In this document: in pieces, positions 23,219-33,533 of the stretch
Layout of the letters: the number at the start of each line of letters is the position of its first letter
How positions within the stretch are numbered: the first letter of the stretch is position 1
Source of the DNA: Lachnospiraceae bacterium
GTDB lineage: Bacteria; Bacillota_A; Clostridia; Lachnospirales; Lachnospiraceae
Direction of reading: 5' to 3'
Assembly: GCA_024699595.1 (NCBI GenBank)
Contig: JAILPG010000212.1
Coordinates: forward strand, 1 to 39,505
DNA length: 39,505 bases
Made by a program: the position numbers and the translations under genes
Notes under the pieces: generated by a model
The model's input: the letters and a program-made list of their open reading frames with translations, nothing else
The model's database searches: none
What the model was told of the DNA's origin: nothing

Positions 23219-25663
23219 TCAGCTTTTCTTCAGATGCGCACATAACGCTTTGTATTCATCAATAAAAGTTTCGTGAAACTCATCTATTGTCCTCCGGTCC
23301 TCTCCCTTTGCAGCAAGTTCAAGGGTCTTTGCATGCTCGGAAAGAACATTTGCGCCGATGTAGCGCGCCGAGGATTTTATACCGTGGGCTATCACGGCGT
23401 ATTCACTAAGATTATCCGTCATATAATGTTCGTTCATGTTCACGATATTATCGGACTCATCTTCTAAAAATGCTTCTACCAGGGAATCATACATTTCCTG
23501 ATCACCTTCACAGTACTCATCGATTGCAGCCTTGTCGATAAACATCGCATCACCGCCGAAGGGGGTATCCCCCGTCATGCCCGTATCGCCTGTTTCAGCC
23601 TGTCCAGTTACATTCTCATTCATCAGTGCCTTATTCCTTTCATCATTTCCATCACCGGCTTTTGGTATATATGCCCCTTCCCGTATCAGCGACGGGTCTA
23701 AATACAGCTTGGTCATGTTTATCAACTGCTGTTTCTTTAAGGGCTTACTGATATAATCATCAAACCCGAGTCCGATGTATTTTTCCCTGGCTCCCGAAAG
23801 AGCATTTGCGGTCATTGCTATGATAACACTCTGATTGTTTGGATTGTCCTTATCGGCCCTTACTCTTCTTACGACCTCCACTCCGTCGATCACAGGCATC
23901 ATATGATCCATATATACAAGATCATATTTTTTATAGGCGAGTAACGACAGCGCATTTTCGCCGGATGAGGAATCCACGATATGTGCTCCGGTTGATTCGA
24001 GATATCTCTTGGCAACGGAGAGATTTAAGTTATTGTCATCCACCACAAGGATCTCAGCATCGACAGCCGAATAATCACTTACCGTTTTGTTCCTTTTTTC
24101 CATCTCGTGATCATTATAATCGGCTATCCGCTTATCGGAAAGCACATCCTGCTTTATATGGACCCTGAATTCGGAACCGGTTCCGTAAGTGCTCTTTGCA
24201 CTTATCTCTCCGCCCATCATGTCGACTAACTGCTTTACTATCGAAAGGCCGAGTCCCGTACCCTCTATGTTCTTGTTATTCTTTTCATCAAATCGTGTAA
24301 AGGTCTCAAAGAGCCTTTCCAGGTCCTTTTCCTTGATGCCTCTTCCGGTATCATACACCGTGATATCATAGACTACCCTGTCTGCGCCGTCTTCATTCAT
24401 GGTCTTTCCCGTAACGGTGAGCTTTACGATACCGCTGTCAGTATATTTTACCGCATTATTAAGAAGATTTATAAGGATCTGTCTGAGTCTGAGCTCATCC
24501 CCCATAACCTCATCGGGAAGGGATTCATCCACATCCACCTCAAATCCGAGAAGTTTTGCGGAGGCTTTGTTTTCAAACATCAACAGTATATCACGAAGTA
24601 CTGCGGCAAAATGATAAGGGGCATTTTCTATCTCAAGTCTTCCCGACTCGATCTTTGACAGATCAAGGATGTCATTTATGATCGATAACAAGAGATTGCC
24701 GGACTTATCGATGTTTCCTGCGTATTCCTCTATATCCCTGGCCTTGGTCTCAAAGCTCTTTGTATCGTCCTTGAGCTCATCGAGGATAAACTCATCCATT
24801 CCGAGGATCACGTTAAGTGGGGTGCGGATCTCGTGTGACATGTTCGCAAGGAAATTGGACTTGGCTTCATTGGCACTTACGGCCTCTTTTCTCGCTTCGG
24901 AAAGCCTGTCATTTAGCTCTTCCAGCTCCTCATTATTAGCCGTAAGCTGCCCGTTAGCCTCCACAAGCTGTTTGTTGAGTCTTGTAAGCGAACCGTAATC
25001 AGGTGTTTCAAGCACAAAATAGCACACATACGAGGCTGCCACTCCGAATATGTTGGCGACCATGAAGCGTGCCCCCGACACAGTCTGTATCCCTGCTCCC
25101 GCGCAGAACAGTGCATATGAAAGTATAAATGCAAGTATCTGTCTGCGTTCAAGCTTTTTACGGTTTATTATGACAGTAAATGCCGAGGACAGGATATAGA
25201 AAAGCGGAAGAAAATATCCTACCGCGATAAAGCCCGGGCCGTGGAAATATGTGCCGTAAGGATCATATCCCATGATAAACTGCGATCTGTAATTGATGCC
25301 AAAGCATATCACATACAGTACATAGGAGCACAGGCAGATGATGATGTAGTTTTTTCTGTGTTTTTGCGACAGTGTATAAAAAGTAACATACAGAGCGAAA
25401 AACATGACACTTAAGCCTATCATCATAAAATCAAGGCTGTTAAACAAAAGCTTAAATCCGCTGGTAAGACCGTCACCGGCAGAAGTCCTTGAAACCGTCA
25501 TTGCTATATCCATGAACAGGGTAGCAGGGATCGTGGACGCGGTATATCTTAACAGCAGACGGTAACCTGTAGTGTTCGCATAACCGATAAAGCGCATTAC
25601 AACGAACAGTACGACCGCAAACAGTATTGGAGATATTACAAGATCGTAACTGTAGTTAAACAT
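23219..25663 (-). CDS. Hybrid histidine kinase with receiver and HPt domains (second of pair)
   Basis: This 814-residue membrane sensor has seven or so hydrophobic segments (about 8-218), then a coiled coil (225-265), HisKA with FLANMSHEIRTPLNVILGMD (H277), and HATPase with LNNAVKYTDSG, DTGRGI and EGTGLGLSIV. A receiver follows (about 537-655; acceptor D586 in MDHMMP), then a C-terminal HPt domain with IAHGIKSSARYIGA (H760). It thus holds a full His-Asp-His relay and needs an outside response regulator. Its ATG overlaps the upstream kinase stop (TAATG). The sensor is a 7TM-type module without a large extracellular domain, so it probably senses something in or near the membrane. No output regulator is nearby. 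Confidence 0.93.
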   Translation of the reverse strand: MFNYSYDLVISPILFAVVLFVVMRFIGYANTTGYRLLLRYTASTIPATLFMDIAMTVSRTSAGDGLTSGFKLLFNSLDFMMIGLSVMFFALYVTFYTLSQKHRKNYIIICLCSYVLYVICFGINYRSQFIMGYDPYGTYFHGPGFIAVGYFLPLFYILSSAFTVIINRKKLERRQILAFILSYALFCAGAGIQTVSGARFMVANIFGVAASYVCYFVLETPDYGSLTRLNKQLVEANGQLTANNEELEELNDRLSEARKEAVSANEAKSNFLANMSHEIRTPLNVILGMDEFILDELKDDTKSFETKARDIEEYAGNIDKSGNLLLSIINDILDLSKIESGRLEIENAPYHFAAVLRDILLMFENKASAKLLGFEVDVDESLPDEVMGDELRLRQILINLLNNAVKYTDSGIVKLTVTGKTMNEDGADRVVYDITVYDTGRGIKEKDLERLFETFTRFDEKNNKNIEGTGLGLSIVKQLVDMMGGEISAKSTYGTGSEFRVHIKQDVLSDKRIADYNDHEMEKRNKTVSDYSAVDAEILVVDDNNLNLSVAKRYLESTGAHIVDSSSGENALSLLAYKKYDLVYMDHMMPVIDGVEVVRRVRADKDNPNNQSVIIAMTANALSGAREKYIGLGFDDYISKPLKKQQLINMTKLYLDPSLIREGAYIPKAGDGNDERNKALMNENVTGQAETGDTGMTGDTPFGGDAMFIDKAAIDEYCEGDQEMYDSLVEAFLEDESDNIVNMNEHYMTDNLSEYAVIAHGIKSSARYIGANVLSEHAKTLELAAKGEDRRTIDEFHETFIDEYKALCAHLKKS

Positions 25664-27921
25664 TAACCTGTAACCTTTTCACGGGGGAGCCATTTTCTGA
25701 GTGTCTGTTCAAGCTCCGTACCCGTTATTGGTTTTGGCAGATAATCATCAAAACCTTCGTTTATATATTGTTCTCTTGAACCGGTTATCGCATTTGCCGT
25801 AAGCGCGATAAACGGCGTCCTGTCATCAGGATGCTTTTCCTTAAAGGCGTGCATCGTCTCTATGCCGTCCATTCCTGGCATCATGTGATCCATAAGCACC
25901 AGATCAAAGGGCAGCTTGTCAAGGACCTGAAGTGCTTCTTCACCGTTCTTTATGCATATGGTATCGATCCCGGTATTCTTAAGCAGGGCCACGACTACCT
26001 TTAAATTCATCGCATTGTCATCAACCGCAAGTATCCTTGCATCCTTAGTCAGAAGCCCGGTGCCCTTCGCATCCTGCTTTTTCTCTTCCGTATCGGGGCT
26101 CTCTTTAAAATCTCCGACCGTCTCATCAGAGACCACCTCCTGTGGGATGGTCACGGTAAATACCGAACCAAGCCCGTATGAGCTATGAACCTTCATATCA
26201 CCGTTCATAAGCTTTACAAAATTGGAGGTTATCGCAAGACCGAGACCGGTTCCTTCGATGTACCTGTTATATTCGACATTGACTCTTGAGAAGGAATCGA
26301 AGATCTTGTCAAGGTTTTCCTTCTTTATTCCCTGACCGGTATCCCTTACTTCTATGATCAGATCGATCATTTTTTCCGAGGTCTTTTTGTATGAAACATT
26401 AAAGAATACCGAACCCTTGGAGGTATATTTGATCGCGTTCGTGAGCAGATTGGTAGCTATCTGTCTGATACGGACCTCATCGCCCATAAGACGAAGCGGA
26501 GTATCCGGTGAAACGGAAGTTTTCAGCTCTAAGCCCCTCTCCACTGCACGGTTTTTAAGCAGGGACAGCTCATACCTCACCAGTTCGCTTACATTGTACT
26601 CCACGGGGATGATCTCCATGTTTCCGGCCTCGATCTTTGAAAAATCAAGGATGTCATTTACAAGTGTAAGGAGGGTATAGCTTGCACTCTGGACCGAATT
26701 TGCATAATCAAGTATCTCGGGATCATCAGACTCCCTGAGTATCATCTCATTCATGCCGAGGATGGAATTGATGGGTGTACGTATCTCATGGGACATGTTG
26801 GCAAGGAAGGAACTCTTTGCTCTGTTTGCGGCATCAGCTTCGTCCCTTGCTTCGGTCTTCTCCACGATCTCGGTCTTAAGCTCGCTGTTGTATTTGTTTA
26901 AAAGCCTGATATACTCCTGCTGGGTAGTATCGTCAATGAGCTCGATTATGTATCCGGCAAGCTTTTTGTTGCCTTTTTTGATCTCTCTTAAGTTGCATCT
27001 GTAGAATCTTCCGTCTTTTTCGATGTTCTTAAACGACGTATTCTGATCATCAGGATCCCTGTCATCTATCCACTCGATTATATCCCTGTAAAAATCGCCG
27101 TCCTTTGGGTACTGCCTCGAATCGACCTTGACCTTGGAAAGCTCGGGATATACGGCTGTTGCCGCATCGTTGCAGTTCATGAAATTCTTTTTGTCATCAA
27201 TGGTTATATAGGCATACTGCCTTAAGGATTCGTAAACTTCGGCAACATTTGCCGACACATCATATAACTGCATCCTGAACATTATCAGGAGGCACACCAG
27301 CTCAAAGACAACGTAGACAAGCGGCATTACGTCTATCTTAGTCTTAAAAAGTCTTTCAAGGAAATAGAACAGGCAGCCGACAGCAAGGGATATGGCAAGC
27401 ATCAGTGTGGATCGTCTTGAGACCTTCCTCTTTGCTTTCAGTGAATAGAAAATGACTATGAAATCCGCTATTATCTCACCTAAGAGCAGTATCGTGTACA
27501 GGTTGTGAAGCGGACCGTATTCCTTTATGAGATAGGTCGCGCCCATGGCCTTGCCTATACTGACCGATTTATAGTACAGTCCGTTGTAGCCTATCGTAAA
27601 GATCGCGACCAGTACCACGCCGCTCAGTATCTGTAATATGATGCGCACGAACCCCGGAACTTCATAATCGCACATGGCGGATATCGTCATGAACATGAGA
27701 AACGGGAGGAATACTCCTCCAAGGTAGGTAAACCTGTTGGCAAGAATAACCTCTTCTACATTGCTCGAAAGGCCTATGGAAAGATAGCCCAGATTACAAA
27801 TAATAACAAGACCAAACAGCAGATACATGTATCTGCTGGTGGTCCTGATACTTATACTGGAAAAAACCAGAAATTCTATTACGCTGATAAGAAGCAGTAC
27901 TGCATAAAACCATATAGCCAT
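25663..27921 (-). CDS. Hybrid histidine kinase with 7TM sensor, PAS and receiver (first of pair)
   Basis: This 752-residue membrane kinase has a 7TM histidine-kinase N-terminal region (about 1-220), a PAS-like domain (about 225-335), coiled coil, HisKA FLANMSHEIRTPINSILGMN (His at 378) and HATPase with LLTNAIKYTSKG, DTGQGI and EGTGLGLAI. A receiver ends the protein, with VDDN and MDHMMP (acceptor Asp at 678). It has no HPt, whereas its partner does, so phosphate could pass to the partner's HPt. The start could be the GTG at 27930, touching the glgP stop, or the ATG at 27921 with AGGTG six bases upstream; I chose the latter. Its end overlaps the next kinase by one base (TAATG), so both are probably made together. 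Confidence 0.92.
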   Translation of the reverse strand: MAIWFYAVLLLISVIEFLVFSSISIRTTSRYMYLLFGLVIICNLGYLSIGLSSNVEEVILANRFTYLGGVFLPFLMFMTISAMCDYEVPGFVRIILQILSGVVLVAIFTIGYNGLYYKSVSIGKAMGATYLIKEYGPLHNLYTILLLGEIIADFIVIFYSLKAKRKVSRRSTLMLAISLAVGCLFYFLERLFKTKIDVMPLVYVVFELVCLLIMFRMQLYDVSANVAEVYESLRQYAYITIDDKKNFMNCNDAATAVYPELSKVKVDSRQYPKDGDFYRDIIEWIDDRDPDDQNTSFKNIEKDGRFYRCNLREIKKGNKKLAGYIIELIDDTTQQEYIRLLNKYNSELKTEIVEKTEARDEADAANRAKSSFLANMSHEIRTPINSILGMNEMILRESDDPEILDYANSVQSASYTLLTLVNDILDFSKIEAGNMEIIPVEYNVSELVRYELSLLKNRAVERGLELKTSVSPDTPLRLMGDEVRIRQIATNLLTNAIKYTSKGSVFFNVSYKKTSEKMIDLIIEVRDTGQGIKKENLDKIFDSFSRVNVEYNRYIEGTGLGLAITSNFVKLMNGDMKVHSSYGLGSVFTVTIPQEVVSDETVGDFKESPDTEEKKQDAKGTGLLTKDARILAVDDNAMNLKVVVALLKNTGIDTICIKNGEEALQVLDKLPFDLVLMDHMMPGMDGIETMHAFKEKHPDDRTPFIALTANAITGSREQYINEGFDDYLPKPITGTELEQTLRKWLPREKVTG

Positions 27922-27930
27922 TCCGGGCAC

Positions 27931-30195
27931 CTACAGCTTCCAGATATCCCTGTTATACTCCTCTATGGTCCTGTCAGATGAGAAGAAACCTGCCTTGGCG
28001 ATGTTAACGAGCATCATTCTCTTCCATCTGTCCCTGTCCTCAAAGCATTCAAACATTTCGTCTTTTTTCTTGATATAGCTTTCAAGATCCAGTAAGGTCA
28101 TAAACCAGTCTTTATTGAGCAGTTCGTTATAGAGACGTTCAAGATTCTCCTTATGTCCGATCTTAAGTGCCTTGTCGCTTATGATAAAATCAACAGCTTC
28201 CTTGATCACCTTTGACTTCTTGTAGTAATCCTCTGATACATAATCAGCCTTTTTGTAATGCTCGATGACCGTATCCGAATCCACTCCGAAGATAAAGATG
28301 TTGTCATCCCCGACAAGCTCATGAATCTCAACATTTGCTCCGTCATCAGTTCCAAGGGTAACTGCGCCGTTTAACATGAACTTCATGTTGGACGTACCGC
28401 TGGCTTCCTTGGATGCAAGAGATATCTGCTCGGAAATGTCACAGGCAGGGATCAGCTTCTCGGCATAGCTTACATTGTAATTGGTAACCATTACGACCTT
28501 CAGATGATCCTTAACATCAGGATCATTGTTGATGATCTCCTGCAGTACTAAAAGCAGGTGGATGATATCCTTGGCGATCACATAGGCCGGAGCAGCCTTC
28601 GCCCCGAAGATACATGTGATGGGGCGCTTTGGCTTCTTTCCTTTCTTGATCTCAAGGTACTTGTGTATTATGTAGAGGGCATTCATCTGCTGACGCTTGT
28701 ATTCATGCAGTCTCTTAACCTGGATATCAAAGATCGAATCAGGATCAAGCTCTACACCTTCGCTCTTCTTTATATAATTGATAAGTGTCCTTTTATTCTC
28801 CCTCTTTATCTCGTAAAGCCTGTCAAGTACAGCCTCATCATCCTTGTACTTAAGGAGCTTTTCAAGCTCATTTGCATCCTTTCTGTAGCCCTTGCCTATG
28901 GTCTCATCAAGGAATGAGGCAAGAGGTCTGTTGCAGGATAAGAGCCATCTTCTGAAGGTCACGCCGTTGGTCTTATTGTTGAACTTCTCAGGATAGAGCT
29001 TATAGAATGCGTTAAGCTCCGTCTGCTTAAGGATGTCCGTGTGTATGGCTGCAACTCCGTTTACGGAGAATCCGTAATGGATGTCTATATGAGCCATATG
29101 TACCCTGTTATCCTTATCGATGATCTGTATCTTTTCGTCCTTGTTGGTCTTTTTGATCCTGTTGTTTAATTCCTTGATGATAGGCACAAGCTGGGGAACG
29201 ACTTTATTTAAGTAATCAAGCGGCCATTTTTCCAAAGCTTCGGCAAGGATCGTATGATTGGTGTAGGCACAGGTCTTCTTTACGACATTTATTGCATCTT
29301 CCATCGTAAAGCCTTCATCCCAGGTCAATAACCTGATAAGCTCGGGGATCACCATGGTGGGATGGGTATCATTGATCTGAATTACCACATGCTTGTCAAG
29401 GTCATAGAGATCATAGCCCTTGTCCTTCATCTCCTTTATGATGAGCTGGGCGCCGTTTGATACCATGAAATACTGCTGGTATATCCTTAAGAGATTGCCG
29501 GCCTCATCGGAATCATCGGGATATAAGAACAGCGTCAGGTTCTTCTCTATGGCTTCCTTGTCAAAATCTATCCCGGACTTTACCAAAGACTCGTCTATTG
29601 TCTCTACGTCAAACAGGTGAAGCTTGTCGATCCCGTTTTCATATCCGATCACATCAATGTCATAGAGTACGGACTTAACCTTTTTTCCGCCTCCGAACTC
29701 AACCTCAAAGCTTACGTCGGTCTTATTAAGCCACGAGTTCTTCTGTATCCAGTCATTCTTCTCCTGCATCTGCAGGTGATCCTTAAATACCTGTTTGAAC
29801 AGACCGTAATGGTAATTGAGTCCTATCCCTGCTCCGTTTAAGCCAAGGCTTGCGATCGAATCAAGGAAGCAGGCTGCAAGCCTTCCGAGTCCGCCGTTTC
29901 CGAGCGAAGGTTCAGGCTCCTCCTCCTCAAGCCTTGCTATCGATTTGCCGTATTTATTCAGTATCTTCTCAAGCTCGTCATATACGCCGAGGTTTATCAG
30001 ATTGCTCGATAACAGCTTTCCGATGAGAAATTCCGCGGAAATGTAATATACCTTCCTGTCGCCGTCGATCTTTTTTTTCTTTGATGCAAGCTGTTTGGTA
30101 TACTGTAACAGCACATCATACATCTCATGATCGGTGACCTGGTTTATGGGTCTTCCGTAAAGCTTTCTCGTAAGAAGATCAAGTTCTTTCTCCAT
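27931..30195 (-). CDS. glgP: Glycogen/alpha-glucan phosphorylase
   Basis: This 754-residue cytosolic GT35 enzyme releases glucose-1-phosphate from glycogen or maltodextrin. Seen: [77 protein letters not shown] and [15 protein letters not shown] with the PLP lysine (K605). The ATG at 30195 has GGGAGG nine bases upstream; another ATG directly abuts that site and is unlikely. The gene has its own promoter and structured leader between it and lacZ. Its stop directly precedes a sensor kinase gene start, and two kinases, the MetRS-like and PtsI-like genes follow. In E. coli, HPr of the PTS binds and controls GlgP, which makes the PtsI neighbour notable. Confidence 0.96.
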   Translation of the reverse strand: MEKELDLLTRKLYGRPINQVTDHEMYDVLLQYTKQLASKKKKIDGDRKVYYISAEFLIGKLLSSNLINLGVYDELEKILNKYGKSIARLEEEEPEPSLGNGGLGRLAACFLDSIASLGLNGAGIGLNYHYGLFKQVFKDHLQMQEKNDWIQKNSWLNKTDVSFEVEFGGGKKVKSVLYDIDVIGYENGIDKLHLFDVETIDESLVKSGIDFDKEAIEKNLTLFLYPDDSDEAGNLLRIYQQYFMVSNGAQLIIKEMKDKGYDLYDLDKHVVIQINDTHPTMVIPELIRLLTWDEGFTMEDAINVVKKTCAYTNHTILAEALEKWPLDYLNKVVPQLVPIIKELNNRIKKTNKDEKIQIIDKDNRVHMAHIDIHYGFSVNGVAAIHTDILKQTELNAFYKLYPEKFNNKTNGVTFRRWLLSCNRPLASFLDETIGKGYRKDANELEKLLKYKDDEAVLDRLYEIKRENKRTLINYIKKSEGVELDPDSIFDIQVKRLHEYKRQQMNALYIIHKYLEIKKGKKPKRPITCIFGAKAAPAYVIAKDIIHLLLVLQEIINNDPDVKDHLKVVMVTNYNVSYAEKLIPACDISEQISLASKEASGTSNMKFMLNGAVTLGTDDGANVEIHELVGDDNIFIFGVDSDTVIEHYKKADYVSEDYYKKSKVIKEAVDFIISDKALKIGHKENLERLYNELLNKDWFMTLLDLESYIKKKDEMFECFEDRDRWKRMMLVNIAKAGFFSSDRTIEEYNRDIWKL

Positions 30196-30238
30196 AAATA
30201 ACATCCTCCCTGTGGGGTTAAATTCCTATAAAACAATA

Positions 30239-30315
30239 ATGATGCCAAGGGTCACGGGACCGGAGGGCTTTTATGTATGCATAAATCCGCCTTACCCTTT
30301 TTACCCTGGCATCAT
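30239..30315 (-). promoter_or_regulatory. Structured 5' leader of glgP (unclassified)
   Basis: Arms 30239-30252 and 30303-30315 pair over 13 bp with one bulged base (GATGCC..GGGT against ACCC..GGCATC), enclosing about 50 bases. Inside are a TTTATG-CATA-CATAAA hairpin and G/C-rich segments (GGGCTT, CCGGAGG). The predicted RNA start falls in the 3'-proximal arm, so the mRNA 5' end would be folded. I recall no matching riboswitch class. Confidence 0.55.
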
Positions 30316-30343
30316 ATTATAACACAAACCTGTCTTCTCTCAA
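30316..30343 (-). promoter_or_regulatory. glgP promoter overlapping the lacZ stop codon
   Basis: TTGAGA (30343-30338), a 16-base spacer and TATAAT (30321-30316) lie on the minus strand. The -35 covers the lacZ stop codon (30342-30340). This gives glgP and its followers an independent start, about 115 bases before the glgP ATG. Confidence 0.7.
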
Positions 30344-33300
30344 ATACCCTTAAAGAAGAATGAGAATTCCTTTTTTTCGGGAAGGGGTACCAGATATTCA
30401 TCGTGGACCTTTGCTCCCCAGGTATCATCTCCCCCGACTCCCATCTGTTCACTGGCTGCTCTTACCACCGTATAATGCACCTTCGGAAGCTCATAGGCAT
30501 GTCTTGCATTCTCTATCTCATGCGGAGTATAGGGAAGAGCCGAAAAGCTCATGGCATCGCCGAAGAAACATATTCCGCGGCCTCTGTTATCCGAAACGCT
30601 TGCATAACGTACTCCGCATTTGTTGCCGCATTCCTGCGGTACCAGATATGAGGCCATGTTATCCTTTACGGCGCACTCATACACCGAAAGCTTTGCCCCT
30701 TCCTTTCTGTCCGCATAGGTTTCCATGGGACCGAGGCCATACCATGAAAGCCTGTCAAGGTCAGCCGGAAGCTTAAACATCATTCCAAATTCCGGCATGT
30801 CCGAAAGCTCCTTTACGGCATCATATGAAAGCGATACCTTTACCGTTCCGTCTCCTGACACCTCATAGGTGACCCTTATGTCCGAAGCCGGTTTGGTGGG
30901 CATAAAGTATCTGTATGAAATACTTAATGATATGACATTACCGTCTGCATCACGCCTTTCCTCTATTACCGGAGGATTGTGATCCGAGGGTTCCAGACTC
31001 TTTCTTCCTGTAAGGTACATGCTTGCTATCTTCCACTGGGCATATCTCTGGGGCATCATGTTTCCGTAATCATTGGAAACAGGGGCTCTCCAGAAGTTTG
31101 GAAGCGGAACCTGCTTTATAAGCTCCCTTCCTGCATATACATAGGACACAAGACCGGGATTTCCAAAAGAGAACAGGCAGGAAAAATCCTCCCCATATAC
31201 TCCGAGATTGCTCCTTCCCCTTACTGTCTCCAGTACCTTTTTACATGAGCTTTCGGTGTTTTCCCTCTCAAACACATACTGTCCGAAGGATACCTCGTGA
31301 CCTCTCTCAGCCCACAGCATATCCTCCTTAAGTACTAACGATACAAGGACTGAATATTCAAGACCCTGAGTATGATCATCCTTACAGCGCTTTACAGGCT
31401 CTTTCATTTTTGCAAACAGCTCCCGGGGGAGACTGAAGCTTTCGGTTGAAAGAGGCTTAACGGGCAGACTTAACACCGTTTCATATACATCTCTCCCGTT
31501 TGCCTTAAGTGTGATCACAGCATCGTAGATCCCCGTATCCGTGAACAGATTTCTGTTTGTAATGATCACCTTTCCGCTCTTTTTTCCGTCGAAGTCAAAG
31601 TCTATGCTCACATTTCTGTAATTGTATTTTACAGCCTGCATCTTGGGCGATGCTTCCCTGTCACCGCCGTATACGATACCATCTCCGGAAAATTCAAGGT
31701 CATTGGGCCTGTCATCAAAATCACCGCCGTAAGCCTCAAATTCCTCACCGTATCTGTCCTTTACGGTAAGTGACTGATCTATATAATCCCATATAAAGCC
31801 GCCCTGATATCTCTCTTCCCTGTCAGAAAGCTCCGTGTACTTGTGCATGCCTCCGCAGGAATTGCCCATTGCATGAGTATATTCACAACAGATAAAAGGT
31901 TTCTCCTTATGTTCCCCAAGAAACTTTTCAATATCCGCAACCGAAGTATACATCTGGCTCTCCATATCCGAAGAGTCCTCATGGGTTCTGTTCCAGAAGA
32001 TCCCTTCATAGTGGACGGGTCTGCTTTGGTCAAGTTCCTTAAACTTAAGGCTCATCTCATGGATAACGGATCCGCCGTTTGATTCATTTCCAAGCGACCA
32101 TATAAGGATAGAGGGGTGATTTTTGTCTCTCTGATAACAGGATTCCACCCTGTCAAGTAATGCTCCTTTCCACTCATCATGATCTCCGGGAATTATATCC
32201 TCGGGCTTTGCCGGTCCAAAGCAGTTATCCATCCATGTCGCATGTGTTTCCATGTTGTTTTCCGCGATCATGTAAAGGCCGTAGATATCACAGAGAGTAT
32301 AGATGTATTTGTCATCGGGATAGTGGCAGGTCCTGATCGCATTGATGTTATTTCTCTTCATCGTGACGATATCCTTAAGAAGAGCCTTACGATCCGGGAC
32401 CCTTCCGGTCTTTGAGTTGAATTCGTGCCTGTTGACACCCTTAAAGACTATCCTCTTTCCGTTTAGCTTTAACAGTCCGTCCTTAAGCTCGAACCTGCGT
32501 ATGCCCGCAAATTCCCTTATGACCTCCCTTACATTTCCGCCCTTATCCTTTAACGTGATCAAAAGAGCATAAAGATTCGGCTCTTCCGCACTCCATAAAA
32601 GCGGGTCATTTATCGTACACTTTACCGTATCTTCTCCGTTTAGGTCATACGATCCGCAGGAAACCTTTTCAAATGCCGTAACATCAATATCTTCAGGAGC
32701 TCTTCGAAATCCGCAGAGACCTGCCTTATCCAGCCTTCCGCATTTGTACAGCGCATATTCGGCTTCTCCATCCCCCGTCGATACGGTAGTAAAGGAGAGC
32801 TCCGCGCTCTTATTATCCTCTGAAAGATCTGATACGATCTTCAGATCCTCTATATGATTTTCTCCTGCAGCACAGAGGTATACGCTTCTGTATATACCGG
32901 AAAATCTGAAGAAATCCTGATCCTCTATAAGGCTTCCCGAGGTCCACTTAAACACCCTTGCGGCAAGCCTGTTCTGTCCTTTTTTGATAAACGGGGTCAG
33001 GTCAAATTCACAGGGATCAAAGCTGTTCTCGCTGTAGCCTGCATAAGAGCCGTTAAGCCACACAGCTATCCCGCTCTCTGCTCCTTCAAAACAAATGCGT
33101 ACTTTCTTATCCAGAAAAGACTCGGGAAGTTCAAAGTCCTTAACGTATTCCGCTACGGGATTGAACCTTACCGGTATACCGCTTTCTGATATATCCGCTC
33201 TCCCGTCCCAGGGATAGGACACATTGCTGTACTGAGGTCTGTCGTATCCCTCAAGCTGTATATGCGCAGGCACCCTTATACTGTCAAGAGACTTCGCATC

Positions 33301-33513
33301 ATAGGAAAGATCGGTGATATCACTGATCACCTCATTATAGTTTTTGGCGTAATGAAATCCCCAGATGCCGTCAAGGCACATCTTAAGACTGCTCTCTGCA
33401 CACTTAAGCTCCTCATAGTCTGCATATGCTGTATGTCCCGAATGAGCCTTAAGCCTGTTCTCACAGAATATCTCCGGATCGCTTACGATCTTATGATCAA
33501 ATTCTCTGTTCAT
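30340..33513 (-). CDS. lacZ: LacZ-type beta-galactosidase (GH2)
   Basis: This 1057-residue enzyme is close to E. coli LacZ in length and domain order. A jelly-roll sugar-binding domain (about 45-215), immunoglobulin-like domains, a TIM barrel (about 340-600) and a large C-terminal beta-sandwich (Bgal small chain-like) follow in turn. The acid/base Glu is E477 in WSLGNES and the nucleophile is E544 in CCEYTHAMGN; RTCHYPDD and AENNMETHA are also intact. No signal peptide is present, so it is cytosolic and acts on imported galactosides. GGGAGGACACAG precedes the ATG at 33513. It lies 20 bases after a LacI-type regulator gene. Confidence 0.96.
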   Translation of the reverse strand: MNREFDHKIVSDPEIFCENRLKAHSGHTAYADYEELKCAESSLKMCLDGIWGFHYAKNYNEVISDITDLSYDAKSLDSIRVPAHIQLEGYDRPQYSNVSYPWDGRADISESGIPVRFNPVAEYVKDFELPESFLDKKVRICFEGAESGIAVWLNGSYAGYSENSFDPCEFDLTPFIKKGQNRLAARVFKWTSGSLIEDQDFFRFSGIYRSVYLCAAGENHIEDLKIVSDLSEDNKSAELSFTTVSTGDGEAEYALYKCGRLDKAGLCGFRRAPEDIDVTAFEKVSCGSYDLNGEDTVKCTINDPLLWSAEEPNLYALLITLKDKGGNVREVIREFAGIRRFELKDGLLKLNGKRIVFKGVNRHEFNSKTGRVPDRKALLKDIVTMKRNNINAIRTCHYPDDKYIYTLCDIYGLYMIAENNMETHATWMDNCFGPAKPEDIIPGDHDEWKGALLDRVESCYQRDKNHPSILIWSLGNESNGGSVIHEMSLKFKELDQSRPVHYEGIFWNRTHEDSSDMESQMYTSVADIEKFLGEHKEKPFICCEYTHAMGNSCGGMHKYTELSDREERYQGGFIWDYIDQSLTVKDRYGEEFEAYGGDFDDRPNDLEFSGDGIVYGGDREASPKMQAVKYNYRNVSIDFDFDGKKSGKVIITNRNLFTDTGIYDAVITLKANGRDVYETVLSLPVKPLSTESFSLPRELFAKMKEPVKRCKDDHTQGLEYSVLVSLVLKEDMLWAERGHEVSFGQYVFERENTESSCKKVLETVRGRSNLGVYGEDFSCLFSFGNPGLVSYVYAGRELIKQVPLPNFWRAPVSNDYGNMMPQRYAQWKIASMYLTGRKSLEPSDHNPPVIEERRDADGNVISLSISYRYFMPTKPASDIRVTYEVSGDGTVKVSLSYDAVKELSDMPEFGMMFKLPADLDRLSWYGLGPMETYADRKEGAKLSVYECAVKDNMASYLVPQECGNKCGVRYASVSDNRGRGICFFGDAMSFSALPYTPHEIENARHAYELPKVHYTVVRAASEQMGVGGDDTWGAKVHDEYLVPLPEKKEFSFFFKGI

Positions 33514-33533
33514 CTGTGTCCTCCCTTATATTT

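Noticed and set aside
30239..30315. Known riboswitch (cyclic-di-GMP, glycine, fluoride, ZTP, cobalamin, THF)
   Set aside because: None of the conserved core sequences I recall for these classes is present in the expected order. A covariance search would decide.
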